A stretch of DNA of 64,000 bases. It comes from Paratractidigestivibacter sp963630635. GTDB taxonomy: Bacteria > Actinomycetota > Coriobacteriia > Coriobacteriales > Atopobiaceae. Below are positions 7,947 through 15,716 of this stretch, piece by piece. The notes beneath the pieces are model-generated. The model searched no databases. It was not told the DNA's origin and saw only the letters and a program-made list of their open reading frames with translations. Each line of letters opens with the position of its first letter. The first letter of the stretch is position 1. A program made the position numbers and the translations under genes. Location of the stretch: assembly GCA_963630635.1 (NCBI GenBank), contig CAVGOA010000003.1, positions 1 to 64,000 on the forward strand. The letters are read 5' to 3'.

Positions 7947-7954
7947 AAATCCAA

Positions 7955-8030
7955 TGGAGCCGACAATGGGACTCGAACCCATGACCCCCGCTTTACGAGA
8001 GCGATGCTCTACCAACTGAGCTATGTCGGC
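7955..8030 (-). tRNA. tRNA-Thr (anticodon CGU)
   Basis: The minus strand folds as a full cloverleaf: acceptor GCCGACA/TGTCGGC, D-arm GCTC/GAGC, anticodon stem TCGCT/AGCGG around loop CTCGTAA (anticodon CGT, reading ACG), T-arm ATGGG-TTCGAGT-CCCAT. Discriminator T is followed by an encoded CCA. The 3' end of such tRNAs is a classic integration site, and the accessory-looking DNA lies on its 3' side, though I found no duplicate of the 3' end in the window. Confidence 0.97.
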
Positions 8031-8080
8031 GCACAACCAATTAGATTACAGAAACCCGCGCCCGGTTTCAAGCCCGGATT

Positions 8081-9271
8081 TTAAAGCAGGCGCAACACTC
8101 CGCGCACCAGGCGCTCGAAGTCGTCGGCGTGGGCACCCGCTACCTCCAGCACGCTCTCGTGCGTCACGGCAGGCGCCCCCGCCTCGTTGGCGGCCAGCGT
8201 CAAACCCAGCACGTTCATCTCAAGCGCCTTGGCCATGATGACCTCGCACACCGTGCTCATACCCACGTACGACACGCCCAGCGTCCGCAGCGCCGCGACC
8301 TCGGCCGGGGTCTCGAAGCTCGGCCCCAGCACGCCCGCATAGACGCCTTCCTCGACGGCGATTCCCAGGTCGTCGGCCACACCGCGCGCAATGGTACGCA
8401 GATACGGCGAGAAGGCCTCGTTCATGTCGATAAACGGGGTCTCGACGTCGCGCAGCTCGTCCCACTCGGCCAGCGGGTTTCTCCCCGTCAAGTTGATCTG
8501 GTCGGTCAAGATGCCCAGGCCCGTGTGGGCGTTGCCCGCCACGGCGCCCGTCGCGCACGCAAAGATGATGTCGCGGCAACCAAGACGGTGGGCATGGCGC
8601 ACCAGCGCGCTGACCTCGGCGGCCGAGTAGCCCTGGTACAGGTGGATGCGGCCCGGGTACACAACAACGGGCACGTCGTCGATTGAGCCCACCGTGGCCT
8701 GGAAGCTGTGGCCCTCGACGGGGCTGGCCGACACCGGGAAGCCCTCGATGTCGTGGTAGTCAATACGGCGCACGGGCTTGACCAGGCCGGCCAGGTGGCC
8801 CAGGCCAGAGCCCAAAACGATCGCGACGGGGTTCTCGACAGACGGTTTGCAGGACTTAACGACATCTTCGCTAACCACGCAAATCCCCTCCTTCTTTAGC
8901 CGGGCGGCAAACACGCCGTCGCCGGCAGTCAGTGTGTTGGTATAGGTTCCATCGTAGATGAGATTTACCCCGCACGACGGACTTTTTGCCTTAAGAACGG
9001 CCAACGGCGCACCGGCGGCCATAACGGCGGCCGCGCACTTCTGGGCACCGGCAGCAAATTCGCAGGTCACGTCTGTGCCATCGGCCAGAAGAACGCGGCT
9101 GCCCGCTCGCTCGGCGGGCGGTCGCGGCACAAAAAGCCCCGCGGCCCTCTCGGGGCACACGGGGCAGGTGTCGCATTTGCTTGCCAGGTCGATCACGGCC
9201 GCGCAGGGCTTGGCCGAGCCGTCAAAACGAACGTGCTCGCCCAAAAGGCATGCGCTGACCGCGACGCGCAT
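8081..9271 (-). CDS. Fusion of TudS-like (DUF523) and purine nucleoside phosphorylase domains
   Basis: The 396-aa protein starts at ATG 9269-9271, 2 nt after the upstream stop. Residues 1-140 are a DUF523/TudS domain with its three cluster-ligand cysteines (Cys8 in SACLLG, Cys39 in VCPE, Cys100 in SPSCG) and the active Glu41. TudS removes sulfur from thiouracil using a [4Fe-4S] cluster. Residues of about 147-396 are a trimeric-type purine nucleoside phosphorylase: phosphate loop GSGLGHL, PGRIHLYQGY, and GPSFETPAE with VGMSTV. The usual NAAGG motif reads CATGAV here. The likely role is nucleoside or thio-nucleobase salvage in the cytoplasm. I know DUF523 fused to DUF1722, but not to a phosphorylase. 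Confidence 0.85.
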   Translation of the reverse strand: MRVAVSACLLGEHVRFDGSAKPCAAVIDLASKCDTCPVCPERAAGLFVPRPPAERAGSRVLLADGTDVTCEFAAGAQKCAAAVMAAGAPLAVLKAKSPSCGVNLIYDGTYTNTLTAGDGVFAARLKKEGICVVSEDVVKSCKPSVENPVAIVLGSGLGHLAGLVKPVRRIDYHDIEGFPVSASPVEGHSFQATVGSIDDVPVVVYPGRIHLYQGYSAAEVSALVRHAHRLGCRDIIFACATGAVAGNAHTGLGILTDQINLTGRNPLAEWDELRDVETPFIDMNEAFSPYLRTIARGVADDLGIAVEEGVYAGVLGPSFETPAEVAALRTLGVSYVGMSTVCEVIMAKALEMNVLGLTLAANEAGAPAVTHESVLEVAGAHADDFERLVRGVLRLL

Positions 9272-9273
9272 CC

Positions 9274-10242
9274 TTAGACCGCCAAAGAGCCGATCTGGAT
9301 GGTGGCGTTGGCCAGCAAGGTGTTGACGTAGGCCAGCCACTGGGTCGAGATCGACGAGTACGCCGAGCTGTACTTAGAGGACGCCACGTAGTAGGCGGCC
9401 TGGGCAGCGGCGTAGGTCGCAGAATCGTTGGTGATGGTGTAGGTGGAAAGCGCGGCGTAGTAATCACCGTCGGTGGAGGCCCAGGTGTTGTTCTCGGAGT
9501 CCCACTCGTCGCCGGCAAGGTTGATGATGTAGCTCGCATAATCGGCGGTAGCCACGTCCTCCTGGCCTTCGGCGGGCGAATCGGGGGCCGTAGGGGTGGC
9601 GGGCAGCTCGGTGGTCACCACGGAGTTGCGCAGCTTAACCATGATGGCAGAGGCCTTGAGGGTCGACTTGGCGGTGTCCTCGTCGATGCCGTACTGAGAG
9701 GCGATGGTGGCGTAATCGTCAGAGCCCATGGTGGAGTTGGCGTACTCGGCGATCTCGTCGTCGGTGACGGTGATGCCCTCCTTCTCGGCCGCGGCAGAGA
9801 CGATCGCGTTGCGCACGTACGAGATGACCTCGTCGGCGGTGGGCACGGTGTAGTTACTGTCGTCGTCCTTGGCGTTGTCCAGGGTAGAGTTGACGAGAAT
9901 AACCTCGCGCGCGGTGACGTTGGTGGTCTTTCCGTCATAGGTGTAGGTGGCGATCGTGCTGTCGAGCTGGTCCTCGGCCAGCGCGGTCTTGCCGGACAAC
10001 GAGATGGTGGAGCCGCCGCCAAGCAGGAAGTGGCCGGCAAGGACGCCCACCACAACAGCGATCACGACGCACACGACAAAGACGGGCACGGCGATGCCCT
10101 TGGGGGCGGCAGCGGGAGCTGCGGCCTCGGCGGCCGGGGCAGCCTCGGACTCGGGAGCGACAGCAGCGGCGACCTCGGTCTTCTCGGCCGTGGTCACGTC
10201 CTTCTGCTCTTCCTCTGCAGAGACGTTCTTCTCGTCAGACAT
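9274..10242 (-). CDS. Membrane-anchored extracellular protein, SurA/PrsA N-domain-like
   Basis: From ATG 10240-10242 (site GAAAGG) the 322-aa product has an Ala/Glu-rich cytoplasmic start, one transmembrane helix at about 48-74 and an extracellular part. Residues near 150-205 (VTDDEIAEYAN, SQYGIDEDTAKSTL) look like the helical chaperone domain found at the N-terminus of SurA or PrsA. No parvulin domain follows; the remainder is Ala/Ser/Tyr-rich. It may assist folding outside the membrane. It is the first gene of a pair with the TudS/phosphorylase fusion, from which it is separated by 2 nt. Confidence 0.6.
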   Translation of the reverse strand: MSDEKNVSAEEEQKDVTTAEKTEVAAAVAPESEAAPAAEAAAPAAAPKGIAVPVFVVCVVIAVVVGVLAGHFLLGGGSTISLSGKTALAEDQLDSTIATYTYDGKTTNVTAREVILVNSTLDNAKDDDSNYTVPTADEVISYVRNAIVSAAAEKEGITVTDDEIAEYANSTMGSDDYATIASQYGIDEDTAKSTLKASAIMVKLRNSVVTTELPATPTAPDSPAEGQEDVATADYASYIINLAGDEWDSENNTWASTDGDYYAALSTYTITNDSATYAAAQAAYYVASSKYSSAYSSISTQWLAYVNTLLANATIQIGSLAV

Positions 10243-10415
10243 CAATCAAAACCTTTCATAGAGACAAACAGTCAACTTTTAAATTCTTGCACAGGCCGGC
10301 GCTTGGTTTGCTTAACAATACCCAAGCCACAAGGCCGTCACGTATGCGCGCGACGGCGCGGGCGCCCCGGGTGCGCGGGCAACCCGGGCACCGCAGGCGG
10401 CAGGCCCGTTGTGCC

Positions 10416-10976
10416 CTACTCCAGCGCCGAGATGATCTGCGCGGAGAAGGACTTGATGTAGCCCTGGCCGTTATCGGCGTCGAACTTCACGCGCGCTGCG
10501 AGCTTCTGGCCGGTCTCTTTAGAGATCTTGCCCTGGGCCAGGCCCAGAAGGCCGCCCAGCATGTCGCGGTACTCGGCGTCGCCGTGGTAGCACTGAATGG
10601 CCTCGTCCAGAAGGGGCCATACCTCGTCGGAGCGCTCGGGCGCAGAGGCGCCGTAGCGGCACAAGAAGACGAAGGAGGCCAGGCGCACCATGGACGAGCC
10701 GTCGTCAAAGAGGGAGTCCTCGGCGGCTTCGACGGCGCCCGCGGCGGCATCGGGGTCGACGCTGGCCACGGCGGCAAGCGCGCCCAGGACCTCCCAGCGA
10801 GTCTGGGCCTCGGGGCGCTCAAGGGCGGCGACAAGGGCGTCGGCGTGGGGAACCATCGACGCCGGGTCCTTCTCGGCAAAGGCGGCCAGCTGGTGGGCGA
10901 CCTCTTGACGGTGCCTTCTGCTGGGAGAAGAAAGATTCTCTACCAGCAGCGAGATCTGCTCGGAATTATCAGCCAT
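10416..10976 (-). CDS. HEAT-like helical repeat protein
   Basis: The 186-aa product (start ATG 10974-10976, site GAGAGGAAG) is made of helix pairs such as RQEVAHQLAAFAEKDP and RWEVLGALAAVASVDP, a pattern of ARM/HEAT repeats. It has no signal peptide or catalytic motif, so a cytoplasmic scaffold is the best guess. It is the third gene after the dehydrogenase and the small membrane protein, with 20 nt between; cotranscription is likely. Confidence 0.6.
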   Translation of the reverse strand: MADNSEQISLLVENLSSPSRRHRQEVAHQLAAFAEKDPASMVPHADALVAALERPEAQTRWEVLGALAAVASVDPDAAAGAVEAAEDSLFDDGSSMVRLASFVFLCRYGASAPERSDEVWPLLDEAIQCYHGDAEYRDMLGGLLGLAQGKISKETGQKLAARVKFDADNGQGYIKSFSAQIISALE

Positions 10977-10996
10977 GCAAAAACTTCCTCTCAAAA

Positions 10997-11443
10997 CTAC
11001 TTGGATGAGCCGCGTTTCTTGGCGGCGTCGTTGGCGTCGGGCATCTGGACGCTTATGAGCTCGGGCTCGGGCGTGCCGTCGCGACGCGCGCGGCGATAGG
11101 CCTCGGCGTTCTTGCTGCCAACGCGCCTGACCTGGTCTTTATTGGTTCCGACTTTCTTGTCCACAAAGCCCCAGGGGCCAATGGACTCGCCAAAGCCAAA
11201 CTTGAGCCCGGCCAAGGCGCCGGCCACCACGCCAAAGATCAAGGCGACCAGCATGGTGAGGCTCAAGGCAAGCACGATGGCGCTGGCGAGAACCGCCACG
11301 CCAAAGACAGCCAGGTTCATGCGGATGTACTCGCCGCGGGTGACGACCTTCTTGGCCAGGATGTCCCCCAGGCCCACGCCCGCGAAGATGCCAAACAAGA
11401 ACAGGACAAGCGCCAGGACCGCGCCGGCAAAGGCAAAGTCCAC
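10997..11443 (-). CDS. Small integral membrane protein, 148 aa
   Basis: A GTG start at 11441-11443 follows GGGGAGG and lies 4 nt after the dehydrogenase stop. Three hydrophobic segments cover about residues 3-25, 45-65 and 66-85, and the C-terminal 60 residues are charged and probably cytoplasmic (KKVGTNKDQVRRVGSK). No family recognised. The tight spacing implies a link to its neighbours, perhaps membrane docking. Confidence 0.6.
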   Translation of the reverse strand: MDFAFAGAVLALVLFLFGIFAGVGLGDILAKKVVTRGEYIRMNLAVFGVAVLASAIVLALSLTMLVALIFGVVAGALAGLKFGFGESIGPWGFVDKKVGTNKDQVRRVGSKNAEAYRRARRDGTPEPELISVQMPDANDAAKKRGSSK

Positions 11444-11447
11444 GGTT

Positions 11448-12533
11448 TTAAGCCTCCCCGTGGCAGCAGCAGCCGCCCTCGTGGTCGTGGTGGCCGTGGC
11501 CGCCGCAGCACTCGTGGGCCTCGCCCTCGTGGTGGTGGCCGCCGCAGCAGCCGCCCTCACCGTGGCCGCCGCAGCCGCACTCGTGCTCGCCTGCGCCCTC
11601 GGCGTACTCGTCGACATCCAAAAGCGACCAGTCCAAGCCCGCGGCCGCGGCCTTCTCGCTCTCGGCATAAAGCAAGGTCAGGGCCTGCGTGCCCATCCTC
11701 GAGCCGCCGATCTGGCACAACATGTCAAACAGGGTGAAGGCCGTCTCGGCGCCGGGCAGGGTGACCTCAAGCTCCTCGGCGCGCTGCAGCGCAAGACCAA
11801 TGTCCTTGCGCAGGTGCTCGGCCATAAAGCCGGGCTTGTAGTCGCCGGCAAGCGACTTGGGAGCCAGGGTCGCAGAGGCGCCGGAGCCACCGGTGCCAGA
11901 GGCCATGAGGTCCAAGACCTTGGCGGGATCGATACCACCCTGCTCGGCCAAGGCCAGCGCGTCGGCGTAGCCCATCATGCAAGACGCAAGGCTCACCTGG
12001 TTGCAGAGCTTGGCCGTCTGACCGGCGCCCGCCGAGTCAAAGAAGAACATCTTGGACGAGAAGGTCTCGAGTATGGGCAGCACCGGCTGCACGTCCTTCT
12101 CGGCGGTGCCCAGGATAAGGGTGAGGGTGCCGTCGACCGCGCCCTTCTCGCCACCGGTCACGGGGCAGTCGAAGGCGTGCTTGTCCTCGACCTCGGCCGC
12201 CTCGTGGATGTCGCGGGCCAGCTGCGGCGAGCTGGTGGTGAGGTCGATCAGCCAGGCGCCCTTCTTGGCGGCGCGAATCAGGCCGTCGGTGGAGAGGTAG
12301 ACGTCCTCGACGTCGTTGGGGTAGCCCACCATGGTAAAGACCACGTCGGCGTCCGCGGCGGCCTTAGCAGGGCTTTCTGCCCACACTGCGCCGCGATCGA
12401 TCAGGCCCTGGGCCTTCTCCTTGGTGCGGTTATAGACGCACAGGGAGTAGCCGGCGTCCATGATGTGCCCGGCGATGGCGGCGCCCATGATGCCGGTGCC
12501 AATAAAGGCGACCTTTTGCTTAGCAGAGCTCAT
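11448..12533 (-). CDS. 3-hydroxyisobutyrate dehydrogenase family enzyme with Cys/His-rich tail
   Basis: Residues 1-290 are a beta-hydroxyacid dehydrogenase (GarR/MmsB family): NAD(P) loop FIGTGIMG near the N-terminus, substrate motif CPVTGGEKGA near 125, and catalytic Lys in TAKLCNQ near 175. Such enzymes oxidise or reduce small 3-hydroxy acids. The last 45 residues are unusual: nine Cys and eleven His in a Gly/Glu background (for example GGHHHEGEAHECC). This resembles metal-storage tails of SlyD or HypB, and nothing like it is needed by the enzyme fold. Start ATG 12531-12533, site AAAGG. It heads a run of three genes. Confidence 0.85.
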   Translation of the reverse strand: MSSAKQKVAFIGTGIMGAAIAGHIMDAGYSLCVYNRTKEKAQGLIDRGAVWAESPAKAAADADVVFTMVGYPNDVEDVYLSTDGLIRAAKKGAWLIDLTTSSPQLARDIHEAAEVEDKHAFDCPVTGGEKGAVDGTLTLILGTAEKDVQPVLPILETFSSKMFFFDSAGAGQTAKLCNQVSLASCMMGYADALALAEQGGIDPAKVLDLMASGTGGSGASATLAPKSLAGDYKPGFMAEHLRKDIGLALQRAEELEVTLPGAETAFTLFDMLCQIGGSRMGTQALTLLYAESEKAAAAGLDWSLLDVDEYAEGAGEHECGCGGHGEGGCCGGHHHEGEAHECCGGHGHHDHEGGCCCHGEA

Positions 12534-12555
12534 TTGCTGCCTTTCTAGTCAAAGA

Positions 12556-12582
12556 GATAGCCGCGGTCGTGCTGCGGCTATC
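12556..12582 (-). terminator. Hairpin after degV
   Basis: GATAGCCGC and GCGGCTATC form a perfect 9-bp stem around a 9-nt loop, followed on the minus strand by TCTCTTTGA. It lies between degV and the dehydrogenase operon. Confidence 0.6.
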
Positions 12583-12602
12583 CAAGTAATGCCTGGTACC
12601 TG

Positions 12603-13637
12603 TTATTGACCGCGGACCTTGCGGGCGATGCGGTCGGTGAAAGAGAGGGCCTCTCGGCGATCCTTGCCCCAAAAGACGCAGGCCACCATGCCAGGCCCCA
12701 CGTGCGCGCCAATAACCGGCGAGACGGAACTGTAGATGATGGGCACGTCGGCGCAGCCCGGCTCGCGGCGCAGCTGGTCGCCCAGCCAATGGGCGTCCTT
12801 GTCGGCGTCGGCCGAGACGATACCGATGGGCAGCGGGGTGCCGCCCAGGTCCTCCTCGCTCAGGTGGTTGGCCTTGAAGTCGGCGATGATCGCGCGCAGG
12901 GCCTTCTTGCGGCCGCGGCACATACCGCGCAGCGTCAAGGCACCGTTGGTGTCGTAGGAAAGCTCGGGCTTGATGTCGAGCTTGCCGCCCACCGTGGCTG
13001 CCGCCGGCGGGATGCGACCGCCGCGGGCCAGGGCGTCGAAGTTCTCTAGCGTGAAGTAGCCGTGCAGGAAGTAGCGCGCCTCCTCGGCCCACTCAACAAG
13101 CTCTTTGGCAGAAAGGCCGTTGCCGGCCTGGTGGACCGCCTCGATGGCCAGAAGCTCGGCCGCGGCCGACGGGCACAGGTTGTCGATCACGTAGAGCTCG
13201 AAATCGGGGTACTTCTCCAGCACCATCTCGCGGGCCTGGCGCGCAGCGTCGATCGAAGAAGACAGGCCGCGGGTAAAGGCCAGGTAGATGGTGGGGACGC
13301 CCTTCTCGGCTGCTTTCTCGAAGATCTCGAGGTAGTGGCCGGGGGTCACCGCCGAGGTGGTTGCCTGCTCGCCCGCACGCATGCGGTCATAGAACTCGTG
13401 CGGCGTCATGGACTTCCAGAAGTCGTCGGGGTACTCGACCCCGTTGACCACGTACGAGAAGCTCACGGTCTCGACGCCCAGGGCGTCGATGACCTCGGGC
13501 GCAAAGTCTGCGCAAGAGTCCACGATGATGTTGACGTTGGTGTGCGCGTGATAAGCGCGGCCCAGGCGCGCAGCTTCCTGCGACGCCTGGGCATTAAGGT
13601 CTACGTTGTCGTCCAACTGGACGTCATTGTTTGCCAA
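12603..13637 (-). CDS. degV: DegV family fatty-acid-binding protein
   Basis: The 344-aa protein shows DegV signatures: NIIVDSCADF at the domain start, then TTSAVTPGHY, and a second lobe with LARGGRIPPAAA. DegV/FakB proteins bind one fatty acid and present it to the FakA kinase. TTG at 13635-13637 is the best start, with AAGGA 9 nt before it and the hibernation factor gene ending 12 nt upstream. About 30 extra residues precede the conserved domain. fakA is not in the window. Confidence 0.88.
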   Translation of the reverse strand: MANNDVQLDDNVDLNAQASQEAARLGRAYHAHTNVNIIVDSCADFAPEVIDALGVETVSFSYVVNGVEYPDDFWKSMTPHEFYDRMRAGEQATTSAVTPGHYLEIFEKAAEKGVPTIYLAFTRGLSSSIDAARQAREMVLEKYPDFELYVIDNLCPSAAAELLAIEAVHQAGNGLSAKELVEWAEEARYFLHGYFTLENFDALARGGRIPPAAATVGGKLDIKPELSYDTNGALTLRGMCRGRKKALRAIIADFKANHLSEEDLGGTPLPIGIVSADADKDAHWLGDQLRREPGCADVPIIYSSVSPVIGAHVGPGMVACVFWGKDRREALSFTDRIARKVRGQ

Positions 13638-13649
13638 AAGAGAAAATCC

Positions 13650-14240
13650 TTACTCTTCGTTCTCTTCAATCTTGGGCTTAATGATACCGTACCCGCCGTT
13701 CTTGCGGTGGTAGATGACGTTGATGAGGCCGGTCGTGGCGTTGGTGAACACATAAAAATCGTGGCCAATGAGATCGGTCTGGACCAGGGCCTCTTCCTCG
13801 GTCATGGGCACAAGGTCGATGACCTTCTCGCGTACCAGCTGGTCGTCCTCTTCTTCCTCGGGAAGGGGCTCGATAAGCTTGGCCAGATCCTCCTGCGTAA
13901 CGGGGACGGGGGCGGCTGCGTGGGCGTGCTGGCGGCGGTCGACGACGCGGGTCTTGTACTTGCGCAGCTGGCGAGTAGCCTTCTCGGCGGCCTCGTCGAT
14001 GGCGGCGTACATATCGTCAGAGGAAGCCTCGACGCGCACGACGTTGTCGCGCACATAGACGGTGACCTCGCAGGTCTTGCGGTCGGGGTTGGAGGGGTTC
14101 TTGTCCACGCGCAGGACAACGTCGCAGGTCATGGGTGAGATATCGAAAACCTTAAGGGCATTGCCGACCTTGTTCTGGACATGCTCGCGCAGGGAATCAG
14201 AAACGCTTACCTTGCGACCGGAAATCTTGATGTCGACCAT
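13650..14240 (-). CDS. hpf: Ribosome hibernation promoting factor, long form
   Basis: The 196-aa product begins MVDIKISGRKVSVS, the strand-helix start of the HPF/RaiA domain (about 1-100), and ends with the dimerisation domain of the long form (FYVFTNATTGLINVIYHRK). Long HPF pairs 70S ribosomes into inactive 100S dimers in stationary phase. ATG 14238-14240 follows AAAGGAGGTTGTT, one of the strongest ribosome sites in the window. Upstream lies a hairpin made from two GGCGAGAA motifs. It is cotranscribed with degV. Confidence 0.93.
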   Translation of the reverse strand: MVDIKISGRKVSVSDSLREHVQNKVGNALKVFDISPMTCDVVLRVDKNPSNPDRKTCEVTVYVRDNVVRVEASSDDMYAAIDEAAEKATRQLRKYKTRVVDRRQHAHAAAPVPVTQEDLAKLIEPLPEEEEDDQLVREKVIDLVPMTEEEALVQTDLIGHDFYVFTNATTGLINVIYHRKNGGYGIIKPKIEENEE

Positions 14241-14285
14241 AACAACCTCCTTTGAAACGGGTACGCGCAAAAGCGGCGCGTGCGG

Positions 14286-14307
14286 CGGCGAGAAAATCTT
14301 CTCGCCG
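14286..14307. repeat. Inverted pair of GGCGAGAA motifs forming a hairpin
   Basis: CGGCGAGAA at 14286-14294 pairs with TTCTCGCCG at 14299-14307 around a 4-nt loop. Both arms are the octamer that is scattered through the core part of the window. It sits in the leader region of hpf, downstream of the next gene's end. Confidence 0.75.
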
Positions 14308-14375
14308 ACTTTCGCTGACTTTCGCGTTACACCCCTCTTACCCAATAGAGCGCGGTTAGTGTCACCAGATTTGGA

Positions 14376-15257
14376 TTAAGACGCCGTCTGAATCTGCTGA
14401 GCGGTAGTGAGGGTACCAATACCGTCGACCCAGCGGGACTTGATGACCTCGAGCTGGCCGTTGGTCTGGACCGAGTCGATGGCGCCCGAGACGGCCTGGG
14501 TGAGCGTGGCCTTGGTGGTGTCGACGGCCACACCCAGGGCCACGGGGGTGTCCAGAACGCCGGCAACGGTCACGCCGTCGTAGCCCGCGGCCAGGTAGGC
14601 TCCGGGGTAGGCGCCGCAGCACACGTACTCGACGGTGCCGGCCTCGAGGGCAGCGAAGGCCTCGTTGAGGTTGACGTAGGTGGAGTAGGTGGCATCTGCG
14701 ACGGCGGCGCCGATGGCCTTTTGCGAGGCCGAGGCGGCCTGGACGCCAATGGTCTTGCCCGAAAGCTGAGAGGTGCTGGTGACGGTCGCGCCGTCCTTCG
14801 AGAAGACGGCGATGCAGTCCTCGGCGTAGTCGCCCAAGACCGAGCAGGTGCCGGCGTCTGCGGCGGCAACACCCATGACAACATCGCAGGTGGTGCCCAC
14901 GGCCGTGGTGTCGGCAACGTCGACGAACTTGACGGTAAGGCCCATCTGCTCGGCCATGGCGTAGGCAACCTCGACATCGACACCCGAGTGGGAGCCGCTG
15001 CTAGACGGGATGGAGAACGGGGCCGACTGAGAGGACTTGATACCCACGGTCAAGACGCCGGCCTCAAGAAGCTCGCTAGAGTCAACGGAGCTCGTGCGCA
15101 CGGCGGCGCGGTCGGCGGCTGCCTGGGAGTAGGTGGTGTCGGTGCCCAAAAAAGACGGGGTGGGCACGGTGACGGGCCCCACCGAGCAGCCGGCAAGAGC
15201 GACGATTCCAAGGCCTGCGGCACAGGCGGCAAGGCACGGGCGAAGACGGTTGGGCAT
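14376..15257 (-). CDS. Amino-acid ABC transporter substrate-binding lipoprotein
   Basis: The 293-aa product has a lipoprotein signal with lipobox ALAGC (Cys at about 24) and a type 3 solute-binding fold: LEAGVLTVGIKSSQ opening, SGVDVEVAYAMAEQMG, then GKTIGVQAAS. It would bind a polar amino acid outside the membrane; two internal Cys pairs (TTCDVVMG and GTCSVLG) could form a disulfide. No permease or ATPase gene lies next to it, so it is an orphan binding protein here. A TATAAT about 320 nt upstream suggests a long leader. Confidence 0.85.
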   Translation of the reverse strand: MPNRLRPCLAACAAGLGIVALAGCSVGPVTVPTPSFLGTDTTYSQAAADRAAVRTSSVDSSELLEAGVLTVGIKSSQSAPFSIPSSSGSHSGVDVEVAYAMAEQMGLTVKFVDVADTTAVGTTCDVVMGVAAADAGTCSVLGDYAEDCIAVFSKDGATVTSTSQLSGKTIGVQAASASQKAIGAAVADATYSTYVNLNEAFAALEAGTVEYVCCGAYPGAYLAAGYDGVTVAGVLDTPVALGVAVDTTKATLTQAVSGAIDSVQTNGQLEVIKSRWVDGIGTLTTAQQIQTAS

Positions 15258-15716
15258 GGCTCACTCCATATCAAATCTTTAAGCGACAAACGCGTGTTAT
15301 AGGTAGTCTCACCCAGCTGACCTGGTCTTTGCCCCCACACTCGCGCACAGGGGCCTTCGCCAAGATGCGCCGCAGCGCCCCCAACTTGCAACCCTCTCGC
15401 CCGCGGAGCCGGATGCTCCTTATGTATGACGGGCGGTGCGACTTACTTCTAGGACGAACCATGATCGCGCGGCCGCGCACGGCCGAGCTTACGTGGATCC
15501 CTTTGGCCTCGTCTACCTTGGACTAAGGACGGCGCGCGCCGACCCGCAACCACAGACCTGGAATGAGACTGGGGCGATTATACCCGCAGGTTACGGGGGC
15601 GGGGCGTTAAGGTCTGTTAATTTCTCGGTGCGCGGGGGCTGCGGCGGGTGGACGGTGGTAGTGGGGCGCTGGCCGCGGCGCCGGCGAGACGGACGGCCGG
15701 GCCGGGCGCTTCTCCC
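15258..15716. other. Intergenic region of 459 bp with a possible long leader
   Basis: A TATAAT reads on the minus strand at 15577-15582, about 320 nt before the lipoprotein gene; a second weaker TATAAC is at 15297-15302. If the first is used, the transcript has a long untranslated leader, but I could not match it to a known riboswitch. A 63-codon Arg-rich minus frame from about 15462 has no ribosome site and ends just before the gene. Nothing else is recognised. Confidence 0.4.

Noticed and set aside
1..7954. Prophage or conjugative element
   Set aside because: No integrase, terminase, capsid, relaxase or type IV secretion gene is visible in the window.
15440..15470. Short stretch similar to the CACCGCCCGTC segment of 16S rRNA
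   Set aside because: The match covers about 11 nt and the flanks do not match 16S rRNA. Chance similarity in GC-rich DNA.
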